Position numbers and translations under genes: made by a program
The notes under the pieces: model-generated
Database searches by the model: none
Told to the model about the DNA's origin: nothing
What the model saw: only the letters and a program-made list of their open reading frames with translations
Shown: positions 1 to 7,534 of the stretch, piece by piece
How positions within the stretch are numbered: the stretch's first letter is position 1
How the letters are laid out: every line of letters begins with the position of its first letter
Source: DASUKM01 sp036278735
GTDB lineage: Bacteria > Acidobacteriota > Vicinamibacteria > Vicinamibacterales > 2-12-FULL-66-21
Length of the DNA: 64,000 nt
Assembly (NCBI GenBank): GCA_036278735.1
Contig: DASUKM010000005.1
Span: forward strand, 22,604 to 86,603
Reading direction: 5' to 3'

Positions 1-396
1 CAGACAACTGCGCGCCATCGGCCCTTCCACTCGCGCAACGCGCCCAAGCGATTCTCCCTGCACGGTGACGACGTCGCAGCCGACCAGGTCGTGGCGATAG
101 AAGGTCGCCGGCGGCAACGGCCCCAGCTCCGCCTCCGGCAGCTTCAACTCCGCGCCCGCGAGCGCTTCGGCGGCCGTCATCGTCGTGATGCCCGCGAAGG
201 CGACGACCGGCCGTCCCTGATGAAAGCGCACCGCCTCGATTCGCCGCGGGTCGCAGGCGTCCACCGTGCACACCTGCATCACCGCGCCCTGCCGGAATCG
301 CGCTTCGGCGAAATCGGTCTCGAGGTTCACGATCACCTCGCCGCGATTGCCGTGTGCGCGTGCCACGCGGCCGACGAGGATCAGGCCGGTCGTCAG
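1..396 (-). CDS. rimM: Ribosome maturation factor RimM (C-terminally truncated by window edge)
   Basis: RimM binds ribosomal protein S19 and helps mature the 30S head domain. The reverse frame begins with the family signature LILVGRVARAHGNRGEV (beta-barrel RimM domain) and continues through a region ending in FYRHDLVGCDVVT, where the PRC-barrel starts. About 132 codons are present, so the C-terminal part lies outside the window. No ATG, GTG or TTG is available. The best start is a CTG overlapping the TGA of the upstream KH gene (CTGA), with GAGGAG five bases before it; this start is an inference. It is the last visible gene of an rpsP-khpA-rimM operon, a standard bacterial order (trmD and rplS usually follow). 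Confidence 0.9.
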   Translation of the reverse strand, partial: MTTGLILVGRVARAHGNRGEVIVNLETDFAEARFRQGAVMQVCTVDACDPRRIEAVRFHQGRPVVAFAGITTMTAAEALAGAELKLPEAELGPLPPATFYRHDLVGCDVVTVQGESLGRVARVEGPMARSCL

Positions 397-644
397 CGCC
401 GCTCCTCGTCCCGGAACTCCACGGTCGCCTTCTGCCCTTCGAGATCGGCTGCCGCGGCGGCCAGCGTGCGCAGCGCGGCGGCGGTCCGTCCCTGACGCCC
501 AATCACGCGCCCGAGGTCGCCGTCCGCCATGAACAGCTCGACGAGCGTCTGCCCGCGATGCTCCCGCTCGACCACGCGCACGGCGTCGGGGCGATCCGCC
601 AGCGCCCTGGCGACGACTTCGACGACGCGCCCCGCGCGGCTCAC
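393..644 (-). CDS. khpA: KH-domain RNA-binding protein KhpA
   Basis: This 83-residue protein is almost entirely one type II KH domain. The RNA-binding GxxG loop is visible as IGRQGRTA at about residues 48-55. In other bacteria KhpA binds structured RNA, often with KhpB, and its gene regularly sits between rpsP and rimM, as here. The start overlaps the rpsP stop by four bases (ATGA), indicating translational coupling. Length and context match the family well, and no unusual residues are seen. Confidence 0.92.
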   Translation of the reverse strand: MSRAGRVVEVVARALADRPDAVRVVEREHRGQTLVELFMADGDLGRVIGRQGRTAAALRTLAAAAADLEGQKATVEFRDEERR

Positions 645-910
645 GACGCGGCGGGCGGCTCGACCGCCGCCGGCGCCGGCGGCATGCGATCCACCAGCGT
701 CCGCACCGTATCGGACGGGCGCGCGCCCTGCTGCAGCCAGTGGTCGAACCGCAGCCGGTCCACGCGCAGCGTTTCCGGCGACGTCCGCGGATTGTAGTGG
801 CCGAGCACTTCGACGAAGCTGCTGTCGCGTGCCGTCCGCGCGTCGATCACGACCACGCGGAAGAAGGGGCGCTTCTTGGATCCTGCCCGTCTGAGTCGGA
901 TTGCTAACAT
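641..910 (-). CDS. rpsP: 30S ribosomal protein S16
   Basis: S16 is a primary assembly protein of the 30S subunit. The N-terminus MLAIRLRRAGSKKRPFFRVV and the following GHYNP motif are diagnostic. It has 89 residues, the usual size, with a short Pro/Ala-rich tail. It is separated from ffh upstream by 44 bases that hold a perfect 8-bp hairpin, and it overlaps khpA downstream. The gene is probably transcribed with ffh, although the hairpin could attenuate readthrough. Confidence 0.97.
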   Translation of the reverse strand: MLAIRLRRAGSKKRPFFRVVVIDARTARDSSFVEVLGHYNPRTSPETLRVDRLRFDHWLQQGARPSDTVRTLVDRMPPAPAAVEPPAAS

Positions 911-934
911 TGGTGTCCTTCGTGTTGCCAGGTC

Positions 935-954
935 GCCGGGTCTAAAGACCCGGC
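935..954. repeat. Dispersed GGGTCT-AGACCC hairpin between ffh and rpsP
   Basis: GCCGGGTC pairs perfectly with GACCCGGC across a 4-base loop in the 44-bp gap between ffh and rpsP. There is no U-tract, so it is not a canonical intrinsic terminator. Related but decayed copies lie near 22473 and 33735, so I treat it as a member of a small dispersed palindrome family that may also act as an mRNA processing or attenuation site. Confidence 0.55.
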
Positions 955-2313
955 CTACTTCATCATGCCCTTCAGCGCGTTCAGATTCGGGCGCTTCTTG
1001 CCGCCGAGTCCGGCCATGCCGCCCATCGCCTTCAGCATCTTCTTCATCTGCACGAACTGCTTCAGGAGACGATTGATCTCCTCGACCGACGTGCCCGACC
1101 CTCTGGCGATCCGCTTGCGGCGGCTGCCGTTGATGATCTGATGATGCCGCCGCTCCTTCGCGGTCATCGAATTAATGATCGCCTCGACGCGCAGCAACTG
1201 CTTGTCGTCGACCTGCGCGCGCGCCTGTTTCAGTTCCTTCAGAGCGCCCATCCCGGGCAGCATCCCGAGGATCTGCTCGAGCGGCCCCATCTTGCGAATG
1301 GTTCGCAGCTGGTCGCGGAAATCCTCGAGCGTGAACTCGTCGAGCCGGATCTTCTTCTCGAGCTTCTCGGCATCCTCCACCGAGACGGCTTCTTCGGCCT
1401 TCTCGATGAGCGACAGCACGTCGCCCATGCCGAGCACGCGCGAGACGACGCGATCCGGATGGAACGGTTCGAGATCCTGGAGCCGCTCGCCGCTGCCGAC
1501 GAACGCGATCGGCACCCCGACGACGGAGACGACCGAGAGCGCGGCGCCGCCGCGCGCGTCGCCGTCCATCTTCGTCAGCACGACGCCGGTCACCCCCACC
1601 CGGCGGTTGAACTCGCCGGCGCTCTTGATCGCGTCCTGCCCGGTCATCGCATCGGCGATGAAGAGCTGATCGACGGGCTGCACGGCGTCCTTGATCCCCT
1701 GCAGTTCCACCATGAGGTCGTCGTCGATGTGCAGCCGCCCGGCGGTGTCGACGATCAGGACGTCGAACCCGCTGTTCTTCGCCTCGCTCAGCGCGCCCGC
1801 GGCGCGCTTGACCGGATCCATCTGATCCGCCGGATCGTGGACCCGCACCCCTGCCTGCTCGCCGACAATCGACAACTGCTGGATCGCCGCGGGGCGGCGG
1901 ACGTCGGTCGACACGAGCAGCGGGTGCCGTCCCTGCTTCGTGAGCCACCGCCCCAGCTTGGCGGCGGTCGTCGTCTTGCCCGAGCCCTGGAGGCCGAGCA
2001 GCAGAATCGTCCGCGGCCGCGCCGCGCTCGCCGGCAGCCCCCCCTCCGTCGTCCCGAACAGCGCGAGCATCTCGTCGCGAACGATCGCGACGACCTGCTG
2101 CGCGGGGGTCAGGCTGCGCAGCACCTCCTGGTCGACGGCGCGATCGCGCACGCGGTCGACGAAGGCCTTGACGACCTTGAAGTTGACGTCCGCCTCGAGC
2201 AGGGCCAGGCGGATTTCCCGGAGAGCCAGTTCGACCGCCTCGGGCGTCAAGCGGCCCTGTCCGCTCAACGAGCGGAAGACGTCCTGCAGGCGAGTGGAGA
2301 GCGAGTCGAACAT
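955..2313 (-). CDS. ffh: Signal recognition particle protein Ffh (SRP54)
   Basis: Ffh is the SRP GTPase that binds signal peptides of nascent membrane proteins with 4.5S RNA and docks to FtsY. The 452 residues give an N domain, a G domain with GLQGSGKTTTAAKLG (about residues 107-121), DTAGRLH and TKMDGDARGG, and a Met-rich M domain ending in QMKKMLKAMGGMAG. The length is typical. It has its own sigma-70-like promoter about 41 bp upstream and leads into rpsP-khpA-rimM. Its receptor FtsY is encoded about 3 kb upstream on the same strand. Confidence 0.97.
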   Translation of the reverse strand: MFDSLSTRLQDVFRSLSGQGRLTPEAVELALREIRLALLEADVNFKVVKAFVDRVRDRAVDQEVLRSLTPAQQVVAIVRDEMLALFGTTEGGLPASAARPRTILLLGLQGSGKTTTAAKLGRWLTKQGRHPLLVSTDVRRPAAIQQLSIVGEQAGVRVHDPADQMDPVKRAAGALSEAKNSGFDVLIVDTAGRLHIDDDLMVELQGIKDAVQPVDQLFIADAMTGQDAIKSAGEFNRRVGVTGVVLTKMDGDARGGAALSVVSVVGVPIAFVGSGERLQDLEPFHPDRVVSRVLGMGDVLSLIEKAEEAVSVEDAEKLEKKIRLDEFTLEDFRDQLRTIRKMGPLEQILGMLPGMGALKELKQARAQVDDKQLLRVEAIINSMTAKERRHHQIINGSRRKRIARGSGTSVEEINRLLKQFVQMKKMLKAMGGMAGLGGKKRPNLNALKGMMK

Positions 2314-2354
2314 GGGTGATGTGGCGGCGCCCGGACGTTGGAGCGCAAACCCTT

Positions 2355-2384
2355 ATCCTAGAGCAAGAAAGCCCGTGGCGTCAA
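2355..2384 (-). promoter_or_regulatory. Sigma-70-like promoter of ffh
   Basis: On the minus strand TTGACG (2384-2379) and TAGGAT (2360-2355) are separated by 18 bp. The -10 ends 41 bp before the ffh ATG. It lies in the only sizeable gap between ribBA and ffh, so it probably starts the ffh-rpsP-khpA-rimM transcript. Confidence 0.5.
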
Positions 2385-2396
2385 TTTGTCGGGACG

Positions 2397-2464
2397 GGGG
2401 TGCAGAACCCGGGGGCTGGGGGTGCGGAACCCGGGGGGCGGGGTGCAGAGCGCGGCGGGCAGGG
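2397..2464. repeat. Three imperfect 21-22 bp G-rich tandem repeats
   Basis: Three copies of a unit resembling GGGTGCNGAACCCGGGGGC start near 2399, 2421 and 2442, between ribBA and ffh. A similar G-rich GCGGGGTGCGG stretch is found near 40960-40998, so this is probably a low-complexity dispersed repeat. G-tracts of 4-6 could form quadruplexes. No gene is seen. Confidence 0.5.
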
Positions 2465-2470
2465 GCGGCC

Positions 2471-3694
2471 CTACACCGACCGCAGCTTGTGGCCCAGCTT
2501 CTCCTTCTTCGTGCGCAGATAGCGCTCCGTGTGGATCGAGGGCGGGATCTCGAGCGGCAGCCATTCGGCGACCGACAGGCCGTAGCCTTCGAGGCCGACC
2601 AGCTTGCGGGGATTGTTCGAGAGCAGCCGCATCGTCTTGACCCCCAGGTCCTTGAGAATCTGGACGCCGATCCCGTAGTCGCGCTGGTCGGCCTTGAAGC
2701 CGAGGCGCACGTTCGCCTCCACGGTGTCGAGCCCCTGGTCCTGCAGCTCGTAGGCGCGGATCTTGTTGCCCAGCCCGATCCCGCGCCCTTCCTGGTTCAG
2801 GTACAAGAGCACGCCGCGACCCTCGGCGGCGATGCGCGCCATCGCCGCGTCGAGCTGCGCACCGCAGTCGCACCGCGCGGAATGGAAGACGTCGCCGGTG
2901 AGGCACTTCGAGTGCACGCGGACGAGCACGTCCTCGCCGTCGCCGATCTCCCCTTTCACGAGCGCGACGTGCGTCTCGCGATCGATCAGGCTCTCGAAGG
3001 CGATCACGCGGAAGTCGCCGTCGGCGGTCGGCAGCGCCGCCGAGGCGACGCGCCGGACGAGCGCCTCGGTGCGCATCCGGTACTGGATCAGATCCGCGAT
3101 CGTCACCATCAGCAGCTTGTGCCGCCTGGCGAACTTCGTCAGCTCCGGCACCCGTGCCATCGTGCCGTCCTCGTTCATGATTTCGCAGATCACGCCCGCC
3201 GGATACAGCCCCGCGATGCGCGCCAGGTCGACCGCCGCCTCGGTCTGCCCGGCCCGGACGAGCACGCCGCCGTTGCGCGCCTTCAACGGGAACATGTGGC
3301 CCGGCCGGGCGAGATCCGACGGCCGCGTGGCGGGATCGATCGCCGCCAGCACCGTCGCGGCCCGGTCCGCCGCCGAAATGCCGGTGCTCGTCGCGTGCTT
3401 CGCTTCGATCGACACACAGAACGCGGTGGCGAACCGCGCCGTGTTCTGCGACACCATCAACGGGAGATCCAGCTCGGCGAGCCGTTCCTCCGTCATCGGC
3501 ATGCAGATCAGCCCGCGGCCGTGCCGCGCCATGAAGTTGACGATCTCCGGCGTGATCTTCTCCGCCGCGACCGTCAGGTCCCCCTCGTTCTCGCGGTCCT
3601 CGTCGTCGACGACGATGATCATGCGGCCGTCGCGAATCGCCTCGACGGCGTCCTCAATCGGCGCGAACGGCGACACAGGTTTGCGTTTAGTCAT
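2471..3694 (-). CDS. ribBA: Bifunctional 3,4-DHBP synthase / GTP cyclohydrolase II (RibBA)
   Basis: RibBA makes both riboflavin precursors: 3,4-dihydroxy-2-butanone 4-phosphate from ribulose 5-phosphate, and the pyrimidine intermediate from GTP. The N-terminal half shows DRENEGDL (catalytic acids) and HATSTGISAADRA. The C-terminal half carries the zinc site CLTGDVFHSARCDC, LNQEGRGIGL and RDYGIG. I chose the ATG at 3694 (MTKRKPV) over an in-frame TTG six bases upstream; 407 residues is normal. It follows ribD and ribE but is separated from them by about 200 bp of dispersed repeat. No ribH follows, and I see no FMN riboswitch in the gap. Confidence 0.95.
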   Translation of the reverse strand: MTKRKPVSPFAPIEDAVEAIRDGRMIIVVDDEDRENEGDLTVAAEKITPEIVNFMARHGRGLICMPMTEERLAELDLPLMVSQNTARFATAFCVSIEAKHATSTGISAADRAATVLAAIDPATRPSDLARPGHMFPLKARNGGVLVRAGQTEAAVDLARIAGLYPAGVICEIMNEDGTMARVPELTKFARRHKLLMVTIADLIQYRMRTEALVRRVASAALPTADGDFRVIAFESLIDRETHVALVKGEIGDGEDVLVRVHSKCLTGDVFHSARCDCGAQLDAAMARIAAEGRGVLLYLNQEGRGIGLGNKIRAYELQDQGLDTVEANVRLGFKADQRDYGIGVQILKDLGVKTMRLLSNNPRKLVGLEGYGLSVAEWLPLEIPPSIHTERYLRTKKEKLGHKLRSV

Positions 3695-3699
3695 CTTCA

Positions 3700-3892
3700 A
3701 CCGAGGGGCGTTGCCCCTCGGACTCCCCTACACGCTCTTTCGTGCGCCGCTTCGCCGGCGCGCTCCGTTCGCGTGGCTCGCTTGCGCTCGCTCGCGGGCC
3801 CCATTTCATCCCGTTCACCCGCCGTAGCCTTGGCGCAGGCGGGCCCTACACACTGTCTCGCGCGCCTCGACCGCACCTGCGGCGAGACCACA
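3700..3892. repeat. Dispersed palindromic element (copy A) between ribE and ribBA
   Basis: The 193-bp gap carries no credible gene. It begins with a hairpin (GAGGGGC/GCCCCTC, 3703-3719) followed by CCCCTACACGCTCTTTCG and a GC-rich tail of CGCT-type repeats. The same order (G-rich hairpin, CCCCCTACCCGCTCTCTCG, TCGCGCTCCGTTCGCG) recurs at about 63800-63900. A second motif near 3820-3843, AGCCTTGGCGCAGGCGG, is the reverse complement of the unit repeated inside the kinase gene at 53821. Confidence 0.6.
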
Positions 3893-4498
3893 TCACCGCA
3901 ATCGCCCCGGTGCCGTCACCTCGAGCGCGCGGAGCACGTACTTGCCGAGAATGTCGCATTCGAGGTTCACGGCCTCGTTCGGCTTCGCGGTGCGCAGGTT
4001 CGTGTGCTCCCAGGTGAACGGGATCACCTGCACGTCGAACCGGCGATCGTCCACGCCCGCCACCGTCAGGCTGATGCCGTTCACCGCAATCGACCCCTTC
4101 CGCACGATCAACCCCGCGAGCGCCGGGGGAAACATGATGGTCAGCCACCAGGCGTCTCCTTCCTGGCGCATCTCCTCGACGGTCCCGGTGGCGTCGACGT
4201 GCCCCTGGACGAAATGGCCCCCCACGCGCGCGTCGGCGCGCAGCGGCCGCTCGAGGTTCACGATCGCGCCCCGTTTGAGGGATCCCATCGCGCTCACGCG
4301 CACCGTTTCCGGCGAGATGTCCGCGTGCACCCCTTCGGCGTCAGCCGACACCACAGTCAAACAGACGCCGTTGACCGCCAGACTGTCCCCGGGCGTGAGC
4401 GCCGAGGCGAGATCCGTCTGCACTCGCAGCCGGAATCCCTCGGGCGTGGGCTTCAGCTCGGCCACTTCACCAGTCGATTCAATCAGTCCTGTGAACAT
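3893..4498 (-). CDS. ribE: Riboflavin synthase, alpha subunit
   Basis: Riboflavin synthase dismutates two 6,7-dimethyl-8-ribityllumazine molecules to riboflavin. The start MFTGLIESTGEV is the family signature. The two lumazine-binding barrel repeats are seen as GDSLAVNGVCLTV in the first half and GSIAVNGISLTV in the second. The protein has 201 residues. Its first 20 bases overlap the end of ribD in another frame, so the two are translationally coupled. The ATG at 4498 is preferred because the upstream in-frame codons lie inside ribD and add nothing conserved. Confidence 0.95.
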   Translation of the reverse strand: MFTGLIESTGEVAELKPTPEGFRLRVQTDLASALTPGDSLAVNGVCLTVVSADAEGVHADISPETVRVSAMGSLKRGAIVNLERPLRADARVGGHFVQGHVDATGTVEEMRQEGDAWWLTIMFPPALAGLIVRKGSIAVNGISLTVAGVDDRRFDVQVIPFTWEHTNLRTAKPNEAVNLECDILGKYVLRALEVTAPGRLR

Positions 4499-5576
4499 GA
4501 CCCTCCACCAGCACGTCGTCGCCAATCACGCGCACCTGCCGGTCCCGCAGCGTGCGCATCCACTGGTCCCTGTCGATCCACGCAAGGGCGTCCGGTCCGA
4601 GCGTCCGGGGCGCGATGTACACCTGCACGGCGTCGACCACGCCGGCGCCCAGCGCCGCCCGGTGCAGCGCGGGTCCACCCTCGACGACGATCGACGTAAT
4701 CCCGCGCGCCCCCAGCCGCTCCATTGCGCTCTTGACGCTGCGCTCCGGCAGCCGCTCGAGTTCGGCACCCGCGGCGGCCAGGGCCTCCGCCCGCTCCGGC
4801 GCCCGGGCGCACATCTCTTCGGTTGTCATGATTATGACTGGACCCGCGCCTCGGGTCGAGAGCACGCGGGCGGACGTCGGCGTCCGCAGCCGGGTATCGA
4901 ACAGCACGCGGGTCAGCGGACGCCAGCGGTGCACGCCGCGCGCCGTGAGGAGGGGATCGTCGGCGAGGACGGTGCCCGATCCAACCGCGAGGGCGTCGAC
5001 GGCGGCGCGCTGGCGATGGATCCAGCGATCGGCCTCCGGTCCCGTCAGCCGGGTGCGCTCCCCCGGCCGCGCGGCGACCCGGCCGTCGAGGCTGATCGCC
5101 GCTTTGACGATCACCAGCGGCCGGCGCCGGCGCATGGACGTGAGGAACGCCGCATTCTGCTCTTCGGCCTGCTCGCGCAGCACGCCGCTGCGGACCGCGA
5201 CCCCGTGCTCCCGCAGGTGCCGGAGGCCCGCCCCGGCCACGAGCGGGTTGGGATCTTCGATCGCGACGACGACGCGCGCGATGCCCGCGCTCGTCACGAG
5301 CGGCGCGCACGCCCCCGTGCGCCCCACGTGCGAGCACGGTTCGAGCGTGCAGTACAACGTCGCACCAGCCGCCCGCGCGCCCGCGTCGCGCAGAGCGAAC
5401 ACTTCGGCGTGCGGGCCTCCGGCCTCCAGATGCGCGCCGCGTCCGACGATCACCCCTTCGCCGTCGACGACGACGGCGCCGACCAGCGGATTGGGGCTCG
5501 TCCTGCCGCGTCCGCGTTCGGCAAGGCCGAACGCCTTCCGCATGTAGCACGCGTCGGCGTCCGGACGGCCTACCAC
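4479..5576 (-). CDS. ribD: Bifunctional pyrimidine deaminase/reductase RibD
   Basis: RibD deaminates and then reduces the pyrimidine intermediate of riboflavin synthesis. The deaminase domain (about residues 1-145) shows the zinc motifs PHAEVFAL and TLYCTLEPCSHVGRTGAC. The reductase domain follows with KAAISLDGRVA and VVEGGPALHRA. It starts at a GTG that overlaps the ftsY stop by seven bases and keeps the family-typical DACYMRKAFGLA. It has 365 residues. Coupling to ftsY upstream and ribE downstream indicates a single message. Confidence 0.95.
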   Translation of the reverse strand: MVGRPDADACYMRKAFGLAERGRGRTSPNPLVGAVVVDGEGVIVGRGAHLEAGGPHAEVFALRDAGARAAGATLYCTLEPCSHVGRTGACAPLVTSAGIARVVVAIEDPNPLVAGAGLRHLREHGVAVRSGVLREQAEEQNAAFLTSMRRRRPLVIVKAAISLDGRVAARPGERTRLTGPEADRWIHRQRAAVDALAVGSGTVLADDPLLTARGVHRWRPLTRVLFDTRLRTPTSARVLSTRGAGPVIIMTTEEMCARAPERAEALAAAGAELERLPERSVKSAMERLGARGITSIVVEGGPALHRAALGAGVVDAVQVYIAPRTLGPDALAWIDRDQWMRTLRDRQVRVIGDDVLVEGHVHRTD

Positions 5577-6493
5577 TTCTCTTCGAACAGGGCGTTCACG
5601 TAATCGTCGGGAGAGAACGGCACGAGATCGTCGATCCCTTCACCCACGCCGACGTAGCGGATGGGCAGCTCGAGGTCGTGGGCAATCGCGACGGCAATCC
5701 CCCCCTTGGCGGTGCCGTCGAGTTTCGTGAGGACGATGCCGTTGACGCCGGCGGCCCCCATGAACTCGCGCGCCTGGTTGAGGCCGTTCTGGCCGACGGT
5801 GGCGTCGAGCACCAGCAGCACCTCGTGCGGCGCCCCTGGCACTTCACGCGCCGCGACCCGCCGGATCTTTTCGAGTTCTCCCATCAGGTTGACGCGCGTG
5901 TGGAGGCGGCCGGCGGTGTCGACCAGGACGTCGTCGCGCCTGCGGGCCTTGCCGGCGGCAATCGCGTCGAACACGACGGCCGCGGGATCGGAGCCCGGGT
6001 TCGCGCGGATGAAGTCGACGCCGGCGCGCGTGGCCCACACCTGCAACTGCTCGACGGCGGCCGCGCGAAAGGTGTCGGCCGCGCAGATGAGCGGCGTCCG
6101 CCCCGAATCCTTGATCAGCCGGGCGAGCTTGCCGATGGTCGTCGTCTTGCCGGTGCCGTTGACGCCGACGATCAAGGTGACGTGCGGCCGTGCCCCGTCG
6201 CCGACGGGGTGCTCCGCGCCGCGCAGGATCGAGAGAATCTCGTCCTTGACCAGCGCGCGCAGCGAGTCGCCGCGGCTCCGCCGCTCGCGCACCGCGGCGA
6301 CGATCTGCCCGGTCGCGGCCACGCCGACGTCGGCCGAGATCAGCGCTTCCTCGAGCGCCTCGATCGTCTCGAGGTCGACCGCCCGCGTGCGCCGCTCCGG
6401 CTCCTCCGCCCGCCGCACCACATCGTCGAACCGTTCGAGGAACTGTTCCTTCGTCCGGCTCAGCGATTGTTTAATCTTGTCGAAAAAACCCAT
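5570..6493 (-). CDS. ftsY: Signal recognition particle receptor FtsY
   Basis: FtsY is the membrane-associated SRP receptor GTPase partnering Ffh. It has 307 residues with a short amphipathic start (MGFFDKIKQSLSRTKEQF) and lacks the long acidic A domain of enterobacterial FtsY. The NG domain shows GVNGTGKTTTIGKLA, DTAGRLHT and TKLDGTAKGG. The segment before the DTAGR motif, RRRDDVLVDTAGR, differs from the usual FDVVIIDTAGR. The ATG at 6493 directly abuts an array of purine-rich heptamers whose last unit supplies the Shine-Dalgarno-like GGAAGACGG. Confidence 0.96.
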   Translation of the reverse strand: MGFFDKIKQSLSRTKEQFLERFDDVVRRAEEPERRTRAVDLETIEALEEALISADVGVAATGQIVAAVRERRSRGDSLRALVKDEILSILRGAEHPVGDGARPHVTLIVGVNGTGKTTTIGKLARLIKDSGRTPLICAADTFRAAAVEQLQVWATRAGVDFIRANPGSDPAAVVFDAIAAGKARRRDDVLVDTAGRLHTRVNLMGELEKIRRVAAREVPGAPHEVLLVLDATVGQNGLNQAREFMGAAGVNGIVLTKLDGTAKGGIAVAIAHDLELPIRYVGVGEGIDDLVPFSPDDYVNALFEEKW

Positions 6494-6494
6494 T

Positions 6495-6529
6495 CCGTCT
6501 TCCGTCTTCTGTCTTCTGTCTTCTGTCTT
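6495..6529. repeat. Heptamer array (5 units) between gpsA and ftsY
   Basis: Five consecutive 7-bp units, CYGTCTT on the plus strand (AAGACRG in the sense of transcription), fill the whole 36-bp gap from the gpsA stop to the ftsY start codon. The transcribed strand is purine-rich, so the array also forms the ribosome-binding region of ftsY. The unit resembles the GAAGACG/GAAGGCG units at 34399-34489. Confidence 0.75.
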
Positions 6530-7534
6530 CTAATTCTCCTGCTCGTGGCGCTGCCGGCGGCCCATCAGCGTCTCCACCGCTTCGGCCGGCGCGACGCGTC
6601 CTTCGAGCACGGCGGCCATCTGCGTCGTAATGGGCAGCTCGACACCGTGCCGTTCGCCGAGCTTGACGGCGGCCTGCGTCGTCCGCACGCCTTCGGCGAC
6701 CATGCGCATGCCCGAAAGGATGTCGTCGAGCGCGCGGCCGTGCCCGAGTTCGATGCCGAGACCGCGATTGCGGCTCAGGCTGCCGGTGCAGGTCAGCACG
6801 AGATCGCCGAGGCCGCTCAAGCCGGCCAGGGTTTCGCGCCGTCCCCCTTCGGCGCACGCGAGGCGCGACATCTCCGCGAGCCCCCGTGTGATCACGCCGG
6901 CGAGCGCGTTGTGCCCGAGCGAGAGCCCCTCGACCACGCCTGCGGCAATCGCAATCACGTTCTTGAGCGCGCCGCCGAACTCCACGCCGGCCACGTCTTC
7001 GGTCGCGTACAGCCGGAAGGTCGGGCCGCGAAACGCCTCCTGCACCATCGTCGCGGCCTGGTGATCGCCGCACGCGGCCACGATCGCGGTCGGCAAGCGC
7101 GCGGCAACCTCGGCCGCGAAGCTCGGTCCGGAAAGGGCCACGACCGGCAGACCGCCGCCGGTCTCCTCCTGAATCACCGACGACATGCGCGCGAGCGTGC
7201 CGACTTCGAGTCCCTTCGTCGCGCTGACGACCGCGCGAACGGGGGCCAGCGCCGGCGCCGCGGCGCGCACGACGGCACGCAGACCATGCGAGGGGACGGC
7301 GACGACGACGATCCCGGCGCCGTCGGTCGCCGCGGGAAGCGAGGCGGTGACGGCGACGCGCTCGTCGATGCAGACATCCGGCAGGTATCCGGGATTCCGG
7401 CGGGTGACGGCCATCTCGTGCGCGACCGTGGGACTGCGCGCCCAGAGCCGCACGTCGTGGCCAATCCGCGCGCAGTGCACGGCGAGCGCCGTCCCCCAGC
7501 TGCCCGCTCCGAGGATTGCGATCCGCTCCGGCAT
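6530..7534 (-). CDS. gpsA: NAD(P)-dependent glycerol-3-phosphate dehydrogenase GpsA
   Basis: GpsA reduces dihydroxyacetone phosphate to sn-glycerol 3-phosphate for phospholipid synthesis. MPERIAILGAGSWGTALA starts a Rossmann fold at residue 1. The catalytic lysine lies in GGALKNVIAIAAG, and GLSGLGDLVLTCTG is the conserved C-domain motif. The ATG at 7534 overlaps the plsY stop by one base (TGATG), which fixes the start; the protein has 334 residues. Pairing with plsY, which acylates the product, gives a functional couple. Confidence 0.96.
   Translation of the reverse strand: MPERIAILGAGSWGTALAVHCARIGHDVRLWARSPTVAHEMAVTRRNPGYLPDVCIDERVAVTASLPAATDGAGIVVVAVPSHGLRAVVRAAAPALAPVRAVVSATKGLEVGTLARMSSVIQEETGGGLPVVALSGPSFAAEVAARLPTAIVAACGDHQAATMVQEAFRGPTFRLYATEDVAGVEFGGALKNVIAIAAGVVEGLSLGHNALAGVITRGLAEMSRLACAEGGRRETLAGLSGLGDLVLTCTGSLSRNRGLGIELGHGRALDDILSGMRMVAEGVRTTQAAVKLGERHGVELPITTQMAAVLEGRVAPAEAVETLMGRRQRHEQEN

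Noticed and set aside
935..954. Intrinsic terminator between ffh and rpsP
   Set aside because: The stem is good but there is no run of U after it, and related hairpins occur elsewhere away from gene ends.
3701..3892. FMN (RFN) riboswitch before ribBA
   Set aside because: The conserved RFN segments such as AGGGTTC-like and AAGCCC-like words in order are not seen. The gap is explained by a dispersed repeat.
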